64,000 nucleotides of DNA from an uncultured Christensenellaceae bacterium (GCA_910587445.1 CAJULE010000007.1:1-64000), one strand, 5' to 3'. Counted from the stretch's first letter, positions 34,258 through 43,919 are shown. Numbers and translations are program-made. Notes: generated from the letters alone by a model not told the origin.

Positions 34258-35958
34258 ATGAAAACCGAATATACTTTGATGTATACAGTGGAAAGCGGCG
34301 GAAAAATTTTCGGCGCTTCGGTTCAGACTATTGAAGAGGGCGGAGACGGCACGATTGTCACTGCTTCGGCGGAAAACGGCTACAGATTCGTCAAATGGTC
34401 GGACGGACTCGAAGCAAATTCGAGAACGGATACGAACATTACCGAAAGCAAAACCTACACCGCAATTTTCGAAAAGAGAATTTTGAATCTCAGTTATTCT
34501 GCGGCGAACGGCGGACATATCGAGGGAGACACCGAGCAATCGGTCGAATACGGGGCAAACGGAATAACGGTAAGGGCTATAGCGGAAGAAGGGTATGAAT
34601 TTAAGAATTGGTCGGACGGTGAGCCTTATGCGGAACGTACCGATAAAAGCGTAAGGACGAATAAGACCGTAACCGCATATTTCGAGGAATACACGAGGAC
34701 TTTCGAGCTCGACTATAAGTTCGGAGAAATGTCGGAAGGAGACGATAAGCCCGAAACCGTCACGCTTACTTATGCGAACCTAAAAGAATATGAATTTCCC
34801 GTACCTACGCGCGAGCACTTTACGTTCGGCGGTTGGTATATAGGAGAAACTTGCCTTACGGACGCAAGCGGAAAGGCTACGGCAAGCGAAGATATAATAA
34901 GATCAAAAGAACAGCAAATTCATGCAAAGTGGACGGCAAACGAGACGTTTACTTATAAAATACTTTTGGTGTATGTGACGCGCATAGACGCCGTTTTGCC
35001 CACACGAGACCGTGACGATACAATCCACGTGGACTATACGATGAGCGATAAGGAGCGCGAGTTTTGCGCTTTGACGACGGTGCGTCTCAAACAACATATG
35101 GACGAGATGTGTGACGGACTCGTAGATTTTCAAATAGACGAGTATTATACTGCGGAGACTTCGGTGACGGAGCATTTTACTCAAAGTATAATGTCCGGTA
35201 AGATTTCAAATTCCTTGTCTCCGCGTAAAATGCCCGAAGTAAAGGAGCTTGCAGCTACTTACGACAGCGCTATGAGTGTTATTGCATTGAACGATTATGA
35301 TTGTTTATTATATAATGAAGCGGGAAATGCCGGAGCAAAATACGGTTGCGTATATTTTGATCCGTTTTATCAAATATTGTCTCGTTTAAAATATAATCTT
35401 GACGACGTCATACAACTGCTGAAAGACGACAGAGATTATCGTCTTCCCGGACAGAAGTGTGATTTGTTGGAGGCATATTGGTTTGGAACTTTTATCCACG
35501 AACTTGCGCACACAATTGAAATGAGGGTAAATTTATCCGACTATCATCATGCCGTTGGTTATGAGTTGCACTATATTCAACATAAACAAGATTATGAAGC
35601 AAATAAATACTATTATCTCTGCGAGGCCATGATAGACGGCGAAAAAGTCGGCGTGCCGTATTCTTTTTGGAAAGGCGACATCGCCACCGTAGTGCTTCGC
35701 ACTTCGTCGCAAGGTATGGGAAGCGTAGGAATGCGCAGCGGTCACCTTAGTTACACATTTAATCCGAACGACGGCAGTATGTCATGCGAGTTTCTTTTCG
35801 GAAGCGAGACCACATTAATAGCGTTGCCGATGAGAGCTAACCCCGACAAAGAATTTCGCTTTGTGTGTTGGTCGGACGGAGTGACTACTCCCGAACGAAC
35901 GGAGCTTATAACGGGCGACCTCGACTTGACGGCAATATTCGAAGAAGTGACAGAGTAA
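34258..35958 (+). CDS. InlB B-repeat protein with zinc-metalloprotease motif
   Basis: 566 residues from the ATG at 34258, preceded by AAGGAG only three bases away; an ATG at 34207 would add 17 unlike residues. Residues 1-150 hold two divergent InlB B-repeat domains (VTASAENGYRFVKWSDG, VRAIAEEGYEFKNWSDG), then a Listeria-Bacteroides repeat (PTREHFTFGGWY). A protease-like domain of about 300 residues follows, with HELAHTIE (HExxH, first His near 414), and a last B-repeat-like unit ends the protein. These domains normally lie outside the cell, yet no signal peptide is visible, so the gene may be missing its 5' end. Confidence 0.8.
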   Translation: MKTEYTLMYTVESGGKIFGASVQTIEEGGDGTIVTASAENGYRFVKWSDGLEANSRTDTNITESKTYTAIFEKRILNLSYSAANGGHIEGDTEQSVEYGANGITVRAIAEEGYEFKNWSDGEPYAERTDKSVRTNKTVTAYFEEYTRTFELDYKFGEMSEGDDKPETVTLTYANLKEYEFPVPTREHFTFGGWYIGETCLTDASGKATASEDIIRSKEQQIHAKWTANETFTYKILLVYVTRIDAVLPTRDRDDTIHVDYTMSDKEREFCALTTVRLKQHMDEMCDGLVDFQIDEYYTAETSVTEHFTQSIMSGKISNSLSPRKMPEVKELAATYDSAMSVIALNDYDCLLYNEAGNAGAKYGCVYFDPFYQILSRLKYNLDDVIQLLKDDRDYRLPGQKCDLLEAYWFGTFIHELAHTIEMRVNLSDYHHAVGYELHYIQHKQDYEANKYYYLCEAMIDGEKVGVPYSFWKGDIATVVLRTSSQGMGSVGMRSGHLSYTFNPNDGSMSCEFLFGSETTLIALPMRANPDKEFRFVCWSDGVTTPERTELITGDLDLTAIFEEVTE

Positions 35959-35979
35959 AATAGAGATATAACAAATTAC

Positions 35980-36016
35980 AGCCGATTCGTGATTTAATTT
36001 CGCGAGTCGGCTCTGT
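35980..36016. terminator. Terminator between convergent genes
   Basis: AGCCGA / TCGGCT with extended pairing (TTCG against GCGA) and a TTTT run. It separates the metalloprotease-like gene from the minus-strand amidase-like gene. Confidence 0.65.
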
Positions 36017-36019
36017 TTT

Positions 36020-37075
36020 CTAATACAGTCTCGGGCGGGGAGAAGAGGCTATAAGGGCGGCGAGAGTTTCGGGGTCGGCTATTCCCGTGTCATTCAGCCC
36101 GTGTTCCCTTTGAAACAGGCGCAGGGCGTTTTCTGTTTCGTCGCCGAATATGCCGTCGACGGTGACGGGGTAGAGCCTCGAGAGAAGCCGCCGCTGTAAA
36201 AGCGTGACGTGCGAGCCGCTGCTTCCTTCGGAGAGAGCCGGCGTCTCGTCCGCCGTCAGAAGCCGCCTGTAGGTTGCCGCGCCCGCGATCCCGTCGGGCT
36301 CGAGTCCGTTTAAAAGCTGGAAGTCGACAAGCGCATTTTTCGTTGCCGCACCGAAAACTCCGTCCGCGGCAACGTCGAAGCCGTCGCTCGTAAGTAAGAA
36401 TTGAAGGAGTTTGACCGCATTGCCGCGGTCTCCCGCCTGTACTGTTTTATAGGCGGAGACGTCGTTTCGCTCTATATACGGCACGTCGAGATTGAGGCAG
36501 GTCGCGCGCGTTGCGCTTTCCGCGACGGTGATCACGAAGTCGGGATCGAGCATGAGCGCCGCCTCGGTAAAATTCGTCATGAATCCCGGCTCTATGAGCG
36601 CGGAAACGCAATTCACGGAGCCGAGCACGCCTATGTCGAGGTCTTGCAGAGAGTTGCCTTTAAGCCCGCTTTGCACGAGCTCCAAGGCTATGTCCTCGGC
36701 GTAGGCGCGCGAAGAGTCGGGATAGGGGTTGCGCGAGGAAAAGGCGGTGACGAAACCGCTTATGTCGGAAAAGACCGAGCCGCTTCCGTAGGCGTTGTAG
36801 CCGAACGTCACGAGGCGGGTGAGCCGCGCCGAGTTTATCCGCATGACCCTCGTCGAAATGGGCGGGTCTGAATCCTCGGGTTTAACGTCGTAGACGTTGA
36901 AGCCCACGCGAAGACACGCCTCCAAAAATCTGATTTTTGCGGCGCGGTTGAATTCGTTTTCGTGTATGGCTCGGTTTATGTAGGGCATTACGGGCGTGCG
37001 CTTGCCGGGGGTGGGCGGGCTCATTCCGTGTTCGTCGTTGCCGCCTATGAGAAAACTTGCCGGATTGTTTGGCAT
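36020..37075 (-). CDS. Amidase_3-like protein with two peptidoglycan-binding domains
   Basis: 351 residues. Residues 1-205 follow the N-acetylmuramoyl-L-alanine amidase (Amidase_3) pattern of phage-like clostridial enzymes: DEHG with the first zinc His, GKRTP, NEFNRAAKIRFLEACLRVGF with the zinc Glu, and the catalytic-Glu segment LIEPGFMTN. The usual third ligand in S(I/F)HxNA is replaced: here TFGYNAYGSG has Gly for His. Two PG_binding_1 domains follow (about 212-275 and 285-345: GDRGNAVKLLQFLL and VDGIFGDETENALRLFQREHGL). No signal peptide is seen. It may be inactive or may use an altered metal site. Confidence 0.85.
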   Translation of the reverse strand: MPNNPASFLIGGNDEHGMSPPTPGKRTPVMPYINRAIHENEFNRAAKIRFLEACLRVGFNVYDVKPEDSDPPISTRVMRINSARLTRLVTFGYNAYGSGSVFSDISGFVTAFSSRNPYPDSSRAYAEDIALELVQSGLKGNSLQDLDIGVLGSVNCVSALIEPGFMTNFTEAALMLDPDFVITVAESATRATCLNLDVPYIERNDVSAYKTVQAGDRGNAVKLLQFLLTSDGFDVAADGVFGAATKNALVDFQLLNGLEPDGIAGAATYRRLLTADETPALSEGSSGSHVTLLQRRLLSRLYPVTVDGIFGDETENALRLFQREHGLNDTGIADPETLAALIASSPRPRLY

Positions 37076-37146
37076 AATGTGCTCCTTGTCGTCAGAGTTA
37101 TTTGAGTCCGCCGATATTTTTCGTTGCGGAAAATATACCGAAACGG

Positions 37147-37175
37147 TTGCTTACGCCGTCGTGCTATGATATAAT
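37147..37175 (+). promoter_or_regulatory. Promoter-like sequence far upstream of fabV
   Basis: TTGCTT, 17-base spacer, perfect TATAAT, about 190 bases before the fabV ATG. An imperfect hairpin with a T-run (AAAAAGC to GCTTTTT, 37184-37210) follows at once, so the leader may be regulated by attenuation or encode a short RNA. Confidence 0.65.
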
Positions 37176-37365
37176 AGGAGTGAAAAAGCTTGCTCGCAAG
37201 TGCTTTTTCGCGACATATTGCAACATACGGCTTTTATTTGCGCTTGGCATATAGATTGCGTCGCAATGCGAAAATTTATTTTTGCAAGCCGTTCCATGTT
37301 ATAATATATGCGGAGCTCCGGCAATATGACAAGGAGCGAAACATAAAAAAGGAGACCGTTATTCT

Positions 37366-38541
37366 ATGATAGTCGAACCTAAGGTAAGAGGATTTATTTG
37401 CACGACGGCGCACCCCGTAGGGCTTAAAGCCGCAGTAAAAGAGGATATCGATTTCGTTCGTGCGCGCGGCGCGGTGAACGCGGGCAAGACCGTGCTCGTC
37501 ATCGGCGCGTCAATGGGATACGGGCTTTCGGCGCGTATTGCGGCGGCATTCGGCGGAAAAGCGGACACGCTCGGCGTAATATTCGACCGTCCGCCCACGC
37601 AGAGCCGCACGGCTTCGGCAGGGTGGTACAACACGGCTGCGTTTGCCGAGTACGCCGCAAAAGATGGCTTATATCGCAAGACGATAAACGGCGACGCGTA
37701 CTCCGCCGAGGTGAAGCAAAAAGTCGTCGACACACTCAAAGCCGACGGCAAAGTTCTCGACTGCGTGATTTATTCGGTTGCCGCGCCGCGTCGCACGCTT
37801 AAAGACGGCACGAGCGTGAGCTCGGTACTTAAGACCGTCGGCAAGCCGTTTACGAATAAGACCATAGACCTTCGCACGAAAGAGATAGGCGAAGTCACCA
37901 TACCGCCCGCGACAGACGAGGAGATTAAAAACACCGTGAGCGTCATGGGCGGCGAGGATTGGATAGAATGGATGACGCTTTTAAAGAGCGAAGGGCTTTT
38001 GAAGGGCGACGCCGTTACCGCCGCTTTCTCGTACATAGGACCGAGTATCACTCACCCCATATACAAGGACGGCTCGATAGGCATGGCGAAAAAGGATCTC
38101 GCGCTTGCTGCCGAAAAACTTCGCAGGCAAGGGCTTCGCGCTTTCGTTTCGGTGAACAAGGCGCTCGTCACGCAGTCGAGCTCGGCTATCCCCATCGTGC
38201 CGCTGTATATTTCGCTCCTCTATAAAGTCATGAAGGAGCGCGGTACGCACGAGACGACGATCGGACAGATGCAGAGGCTGTTCGGAGAGAAGCGGCTTAT
38301 CGATGGCGCGGTGACGGACGACGACGCGTTTATCCGTCTCGACGATCTCGAAATGGACGAGCCTACCCAAAGCGAAGTCAAGAGGCTTTGGGACAAGGCG
38401 GGCAAGGCGTCTCTTGACGAAATAGCCGATCTGAAAGGCTATGACGACGATTTCTTGCGCCTCTTCGGCTTCGGCGTGAAGGGCGTGGACTATGCCGCGG
38501 ACGCGGACGTCGATGTGAAAATAGACGGGCTTATCGAATAG
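37366..38541 (+). CDS. fabV: Trans-2-enoyl-CoA / enoyl-ACP reductase FabV
   Basis: 391 residues, typical family length. N-terminal MIVEPKVRGFICTTAHPVG, dinucleotide-binding VLVIGASMGYGLSARIAAAFG, and the FabV catalytic spacing Tyr-x8-Lys in YIGPSITHPIYKDGSIGMAKKDL. It reduces the double bond in the last step of fatty acid elongation, or crotonyl-CoA in the Ter-type role, using NADH. AAAGGAG lies 11 bases upstream. It stands alone with its own promoter and terminator; fabZ is found separately at 48.4 kb. Confidence 0.96.
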   Translation: MIVEPKVRGFICTTAHPVGLKAAVKEDIDFVRARGAVNAGKTVLVIGASMGYGLSARIAAAFGGKADTLGVIFDRPPTQSRTASAGWYNTAAFAEYAAKDGLYRKTINGDAYSAEVKQKVVDTLKADGKVLDCVIYSVAAPRRTLKDGTSVSSVLKTVGKPFTNKTIDLRTKEIGEVTIPPATDEEIKNTVSVMGGEDWIEWMTLLKSEGLLKGDAVTAAFSYIGPSITHPIYKDGSIGMAKKDLALAAEKLRRQGLRAFVSVNKALVTQSSSAIPIVPLYISLLYKVMKERGTHETTIGQMQRLFGEKRLIDGAVTDDDAFIRLDDLEMDEPTQSEVKRLWDKAGKASLDEIADLKGYDDDFLRLFGFGVKGVDYAADADVDVKIDGLIE

Positions 38542-38607
38542 TTAGGCGTAAAGATTTCCGCCTTTCGACCGATCGTTGCGTCAGAGAAAAATATGTATGG
38601 TAAAGCG

Positions 38608-38635
38608 AAACTGCGGCATGGCGCCGCAGTTTTTA
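38608..38635 (+). terminator. fabV terminator
   Basis: AAACTGCGGC / GCCGCAGTTT perfect stem with a five-base loop and T-run. Confidence 0.9.
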
Positions 38636-38701
38636 TCTTTGCGCTTTTTAAGGGGAATGGCGAAATACGGCAGACTTTGTTTTCCGTCGAGGGCAAAAGC
38701 A

Positions 38702-38730
38702 TTGACAGAAAAATTTATATATGTTATACT
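38702..38730 (+). promoter_or_regulatory. Promoter of the ATPase-GH2-pfl-galK operon
   Basis: Perfect TTGACA, 17-base spacer, TATACT, 54 bases before the first ATG of the five-gene operon. Confidence 0.85.
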
Positions 38731-38784
38731 CCATAATGTATAGCTGTTTTTATGCGGCTCGTAAAATTTTGATTCGGAGTGAGC

Positions 38785-41559
38785 ATGGAAAAAAAGACTA
38801 CGAAAAAAACAACGACCAAGACGACGCCCAAAAAACGCGCGCCGAGATTGGTCACGAAAGACACGAACGAAAGCGGCGGAATAAAGAATACGGTGGTCGA
38901 TCCGCTGTCCGTCATAGAGTCCGCGCCGCCCGTCATCGACAAAAGCGTGTTCGACGACGCGCCCGAGACGCTCGAGCTTGATCCCGTGCCGGTGAAATCG
39001 GTCACTATCGACGGCAGTATGCTTTCGAAGGACAGAATAGCAAGAAGCAAAAGCACCACGATGAAGACGAAGAGAAAGAAAATTCTCGCGTCGGATATTT
39101 CGCTTGCTCAAAGGTTCAATCCGAATCCCGAGCGCGGTCTCGAAAAAGAACAACTCGATCAGAGAGCGATAGACGGATTCGTAAACATCGCTCCCAAAAA
39201 GAACAGCAAGACGTACAAGAGCATTTTTCTTTCCAACATCTTTACCTTTTTCAATCTGCTCACGTTTATCGTCGCCGCAGCGCTCATAGCGGTGCGCAGC
39301 TACGGCAATCTGTTTTTCCTTGCCATAATCACCTGCAATATCGTAATAGGTATCTTTCAGGAGATACGCGCAAAGCGGAAGATAGATAAACTAAGCCTCA
39401 TGTCCGCGCCGACGGCAATGGTCGTGAGAGGCGGCGAAAAACAGGCGATACCCGTTGACGAAGTCGTGCTCGACGATATAATCTATCTCGAAACGGGCAA
39501 ACAGATATGTTCGGATTCCGTGGTGGTCAAGGGCGAATGCGAGGTCAACGAAGCCATGCTTACGGGCGAGTCTGTCCCCATGAAAAAGACTGCGGGAAGC
39601 GAACTTTACGCAGGCAGCTTCGTAACGAGCGGCAACTGTTACGCCCGCGTAGACAAGGTGGGCGGCGCAAACTATGTCCAGACGCTCACGTCGTACGCAA
39701 AGCGCTATAAAAAGCCGAAGAGCGAACTTCAAAGCTCGATACGCATGATAATACGCGTAATATCCGTATTCATAATTCCCATTACCGCGCTGTGGCTTTA
39801 TAGAATGTATACGATTTTCGGCGGCGACATCGAAAGGACGATAAACTATACGGCGGGCATGGTAATAGGTATGCTCCCGACGGGTATGTTCCTTCTTACG
39901 AGCGTGGCGCTTGCGATGTCTGTTTTGAGACTGAGTAAGCAAAAGACGCTCGTGCAGGACTTGTACTGTATAGAAATGCTCGCGCGCGTGGACGTGTTGT
40001 GTCTCGATAAGACGGGCACTATTACGGACGGCAGTATGCAGGTCAACAACATTATCGAAATAAAGGGCGGATCTTCCGACGTGCCCGTAAGCGAGGCGAT
40101 AGGCTCGCTTCTGACGGCGACGGGCGACAACAATCAGACGGCGCTCGCGCTTGCGAACCGTTTCGGGTATTCGCAGGGACTTAAGCCTTTGAAGGTGATA
40201 CCGTTCTCCTCGCGCAGAAAGCTCTCGGCGGCTACGTTCGAGGGAGCGGGCACTTATATGCTCGGCGCGCCCGAGTTCGTGCTTCGCGACATGGGCGTGA
40301 GAATAGAAAAGATCATTTCCGAGAACGCCGCAAACGGCTATCGCGTGCTCGTGCTCGCTCATTCTCCCGCGGAGATCCAGGGAGACAGGCTGCCTGCCGT
40401 GCGCCGTCCCGTCTGCCTCATAGTCATAGAGGATCACATACGCGAGGACGCCGTGCGCACGATCAAGTGGTTCAAGGACAACGACGTCGCCGTAAAGGTA
40501 ATAAGCGGCGACAATCCCATAACCGTTTCCGAGGTTGCAAAGCGCGTCGGCGTAGACAATGCCGAGCTGTACATCTCGCTCGAAGGACTGTCGAATCAGG
40601 AAGTCGTCGAGGCTGCCAATAAGTACACGGTGTTCGGCAGAGTCACGCCCGAGCAAAAGAGCCTGCTCGTAAAGTCGATAAAGGCGGCGGGACATACCGT
40701 TGCAATGACGGGCGACGGCGTGAACGACATAATGGCTATGCGCGAAGCCGACTGTTCGGTGGCGATGGCATCGGGTGCGGAGGCGGCGACGAACGTCAGC
40801 CATCTCGTGCTTCTCGACAACAACTTCACCTCCATGCCAAGCGTCGTGCAGGAGGGCAGAAGAGTAATAAACAACATTCAGAAATCCAGCTCGCTCTTTC
40901 TCATGAAGACGTTTATGTCGATCGCTCTCTCGCTCATATATCTCATACTTTCGTTTACGAGCGGAGAGGGCTATCCGTTCGAGCCAAAGAATCTCATGCT
41001 CCTCGAGCTGTTCATAATAGGCGTGCCGTCGTTCTTCCTCGCCATGCAGTCGAACAAGAACAGGATCCACGGCAAGTTTATCGCAAACGTCATTTCGCGA
41101 AGTCTGCCGGGCGGCATAGCTCTCGTGCTTACCGTCATGAGTATGTACGCCTTTTCGCGCTTCGTGCCCCAGGTGCTTGCGGGCGGCGAGGTCGTCGCGC
41201 TCACTCCGGAGTTCGTCATAAGCATGATGGTCGTAAGCGTGACGTTTACGGGTTGGATGGCGCTATGTAAGATGTGCGAGCCGTTCGACGGATACCGAAT
41301 AGTCGTGGCGATCGTCAGCGGCATACTGATAGTGACGGCGCTTATAGTGCTTCCTTCGCTGTTCGGCGTGGGCGAGCTTCCGCTAATGTGCATACTGTTC
41401 GTACTCGTCGTAGTGCTCGCTTCGTACTTCGTTGTTTCGATACTCATGAAAATACTCGGCAAGATAAATACTTTCTCGATGACGGACGAAGTGAGTCACG
41501 AGCCCGAGATAGCTTTGCCCGAAAAGACGGCGGCTCCCGTGCAGGTGGATAATAAATGA
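38785..41559 (+). CDS. CtpE-like P-type cation ATPase
   Basis: 924 residues from the ATG at 38785 (GGAG five bases upstream; the GTG two codons earlier is less likely). A charged Lys/Thr-rich N-terminal extension of about 130 residues is followed by the P-type core: actuator LTGESVP, helix-4 motif MLPTGMFLLTSVAL, LVQDLYCIEMLARVDVLCLDKTGTITD with the phosphorylated Asp, MTGDGVNDIMAM, and six C-terminal helices. The LVQ...LARVDV context matches the CtpE/Exp7 group, some of which import calcium; the substrate here is inferred. Its TGA overlaps the next gene's ATG. Confidence 0.9.
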   Translation: MEKKTTKKTTTKTTPKKRAPRLVTKDTNESGGIKNTVVDPLSVIESAPPVIDKSVFDDAPETLELDPVPVKSVTIDGSMLSKDRIARSKSTTMKTKRKKILASDISLAQRFNPNPERGLEKEQLDQRAIDGFVNIAPKKNSKTYKSIFLSNIFTFFNLLTFIVAAALIAVRSYGNLFFLAIITCNIVIGIFQEIRAKRKIDKLSLMSAPTAMVVRGGEKQAIPVDEVVLDDIIYLETGKQICSDSVVVKGECEVNEAMLTGESVPMKKTAGSELYAGSFVTSGNCYARVDKVGGANYVQTLTSYAKRYKKPKSELQSSIRMIIRVISVFIIPITALWLYRMYTIFGGDIERTINYTAGMVIGMLPTGMFLLTSVALAMSVLRLSKQKTLVQDLYCIEMLARVDVLCLDKTGTITDGSMQVNNIIEIKGGSSDVPVSEAIGSLLTATGDNNQTALALANRFGYSQGLKPLKVIPFSSRRKLSAATFEGAGTYMLGAPEFVLRDMGVRIEKIISENAANGYRVLVLAHSPAEIQGDRLPAVRRPVCLIVIEDHIREDAVRTIKWFKDNDVAVKVISGDNPITVSEVAKRVGVDNAELYISLEGLSNQEVVEAANKYTVFGRVTPEQKSLLVKSIKAAGHTVAMTGDGVNDIMAMREADCSVAMASGAEAATNVSHLVLLDNNFTSMPSVVQEGRRVINNIQKSSSLFLMKTFMSIALSLIYLILSFTSGEGYPFEPKNLMLLELFIIGVPSFFLAMQSNKNRIHGKFIANVISRSLPGGIALVLTVMSMYAFSRFVPQVLAGGEVVALTPEFVISMMVVSVTFTGWMALCKMCEPFDGYRIVVAIVSGILIVTALIVLPSLFGVGELPLMCILFVLVVVLASYFVVSILMKILGKINTFSMTDEVSHEPEIALPEKTAAPVQVDNK

Positions 41560-43919
41560 AAAAGTGCGTTCCCATAAACGACGGCTGGCTGTTTAAGGCG
41601 GGCTTCGACAGGAGCTGTCTCGACGAGAGCTTCGACTTCGCGGGATTCCGCCCCGTGTCGCTTCCGCACTGCGCCGCCGCTCCGATAGAGGGCTATGACG
41701 GCGTGAACGAAAGCTCGGTTGCGACGTATATGCGCACGCTTGCGCTGTCCGCGGACTACGACAGGAGCCGACTCATACTGTGCTTCGGCGGAGCGACGTC
41801 CTATGTCGAGGTGTACGTAAACGGAATATTCGTGACCTCTCATCGCGGCGACGTGCCTTTCGAGGCGGACGTATCCGCGCCCCTTCGCGTGGGCTTCGAA
41901 AACAGAATAATCTTAAGAGTGGACAGCAGGGCAAAGCTCGACGTGCCTCTTACGGCGGGAGTGTCGCCCGTGCCGCCTTACTGCGGACTTCACAGGGGCA
42001 TAACGCTCAAGGCAGTGTCGGGCGGTGAGATCGCCGACGCGCACGTCAGAACGCTTTTTTCAAACGCGGACGGCGCAATCGACATAGACGTTACGCTCGG
42101 AGAATATTATCCCGACAGCAGACTTTCGGCGGACATTTACGACGCGAGCGGAGAAAAGCTCGCGAGTCTGCCGGAAAAAGCCGTGCTCGGCGGTCAAGTG
42201 ACGCTTACGGGCGCTATTTCGGACATAAAGCTTTGGAGCGCCGAAAGCCCCGTGCTTTACACCGCCGTCATAGGACTTCGCTACGGCAGACATCTCGTCG
42301 ACGTTAAGGAAACGACGTTCGGTTTCCGACGTGCGGAGTTTACTCGAAGCGGGTTTTTCCTCAACGGGGAAAAGATACGGCTCACGGGGCTTAACAGGGT
42401 GGACGATTTCCCCGTGCTCGGACGCGCAGTTACAGACGGGCTTCAGCGCTTCGACGCGAGAAAGCTCAAAGAACTCGGCGTGAACGTCGTGCGCACTCAC
42501 GGGCTTGCCGCCGAGAGCTTCATGGACGAGTGCGACAGACTCGGACTTATGGTGATAGTCGACATGGGCGGCGACGGCTATATAGGCGACTCGACCTGGA
42601 GAGAGACGTTTATTTCGGAGGTCGAGGCGGTCGTAAGGCGAGACCGAAATCATCCTTGCGTCATAGCCTGGGGCGTAAGAGCAAACTCTTCGCCCGATTG
42701 CGACGAGCTGTACTTCAAAACTTGCAAGGCGGCGCACGATTTCGATCCGACCCGTCCCACGCTCGGTACGCGCGACTTTATGGCGAGCAGGCTATATGAG
42801 GACGTATTCGCGTATTCGGATTATCGCACGGACTCAAAGGTGTCGCGGCGCAAAAAGACGGGCAGACTTTCCGTCCCGTATTTCATCTCCGAGCATACGG
42901 GCAGAGCGCTTCCGACGAAGCGTTACGACGCGGAGAGCCGCAGGGTCGAACAGGCGAAACGGCACTTGAAATTTATGGACGCCGCGTTTTCGAACGAAAG
43001 CCTTTGCGGTTGCGCGGGCATGGCGTTTGCCGATTTTTCCTGTCTGTCCGATCTCGGAAGCGGAGACGGAAGGATGTATTACGGCGTGCTCGACGCCTAT
43101 CGTACAGACAAGACGGCGGCGTATGCCTACCGCTCGCAAAAGGACGGCGAGCCCTATCTCGAATGTTCGTCCGCGCTCGAAAAAGACGAAGTCGCTTCGC
43201 CGCTCGTCGTATACACGAACTGCGACAGCGTAAAGCTCTATCGCGATTCCTTCTTTGTCGGCGAGTTTTTCCCGAATAAAAAAGGCTATCCCGCGCTCGG
43301 GCATCCGCCAGTCGAGATAGACGATCTTGTCGGAAACGCGCCGAAAGAGAGCGATAAACTTTCCCCGAAGGCGAACGCGCTTTTGAAGTACGTCGTGCGT
43401 GCGGCGAGAAAGAAAGGCACGGTGCGCGGTCTGCCGTCGGGAGCGCAGCTTTCCGCATTCGTTCTCAGACGTATGCTAAGGCTCGGCAAAGACGTGTTTT
43501 ACGCGCTTGTCGAAAAATATGCGTTTGCACCGGCAGTGTACGAAATAGAGGGGATCGTCGACGGTCAGGTCGCCGTGAAAAAACGTCTGACTTCGACTAC
43601 GCACGAGGCGAAACTCGTCATGTCGGCTTCGTCTTTGACGCTGAATCCGCGCGACACTTACGAGACCGTGCTTGTGACTCTCGAAAGTAAAGACGAAAAC
43701 GGACGGACGCTTCCGTACGATTTTTCGCCGATAAAGATAGATGTGGAAGGCGAGCTCACGCTTGTGGGGAGCGATCTTATTTCGCTCGAAGGCGGAGCCG
43801 TGGGATTTTATTTGACGACAACGCCGTACGACGGCGCGGCACGCGTGAGCGTAGTGTCGCGTCACGGACGAGCGTCACTTGATTTGGAGGTAATACATGA
43901 ACGAGTGGAGGAGCTTTAA
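41556..43919 (+). CDS. Glycoside hydrolase family 2 homologue, acid/base Glu replaced
   Basis: 787 residues. Sugar-binding beta domain (about 1-165), Ig-like domain (170-270), TIM barrel (275-560; TGLNRVDDFPVLGRAV at its start) and C-terminal beta domains. It follows the beta-galactosidase branch with WGVRxNES...DELY and ISEYxGxxFPTKR. The nucleophile Glu446 is present (ISEHTGRALPTKR), but the acid/base position reads WGVRANSSPDCDELY, with Ser378 where Glu is expected. It may be inactive, use another acid, or bind sugar only. No signal peptide, so cytoplasmic. Overlaps the ATPase gene upstream and pflB downstream. Confidence 0.9.
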   Translation: MKKCVPINDGWLFKAGFDRSCLDESFDFAGFRPVSLPHCAAAPIEGYDGVNESSVATYMRTLALSADYDRSRLILCFGGATSYVEVYVNGIFVTSHRGDVPFEADVSAPLRVGFENRIILRVDSRAKLDVPLTAGVSPVPPYCGLHRGITLKAVSGGEIADAHVRTLFSNADGAIDIDVTLGEYYPDSRLSADIYDASGEKLASLPEKAVLGGQVTLTGAISDIKLWSAESPVLYTAVIGLRYGRHLVDVKETTFGFRRAEFTRSGFFLNGEKIRLTGLNRVDDFPVLGRAVTDGLQRFDARKLKELGVNVVRTHGLAAESFMDECDRLGLMVIVDMGGDGYIGDSTWRETFISEVEAVVRRDRNHPCVIAWGVRANSSPDCDELYFKTCKAAHDFDPTRPTLGTRDFMASRLYEDVFAYSDYRTDSKVSRRKKTGRLSVPYFISEHTGRALPTKRYDAESRRVEQAKRHLKFMDAAFSNESLCGCAGMAFADFSCLSDLGSGDGRMYYGVLDAYRTDKTAAYAYRSQKDGEPYLECSSALEKDEVASPLVVYTNCDSVKLYRDSFFVGEFFPNKKGYPALGHPPVEIDDLVGNAPKESDKLSPKANALLKYVVRAARKKGTVRGLPSGAQLSAFVLRRMLRLGKDVFYALVEKYAFAPAVYEIEGIVDGQVAVKKRLTSTTHEAKLVMSASSLTLNPRDTYETVLVTLESKDENGRTLPYDFSPIKIDVEGELTLVGSDLISLEGGAVGFYLTTTPYDGAARVSVVSRHGRASLDLEVIHERVEEL

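Noticed and set aside
37191..37368. 59-codon TTG-initiated leader peptide before fabV
   Set aside because: The AGGAG is present, but the sequence is rich in hairpins, has no recognisable composition of a protein and depends on a weak start codon.
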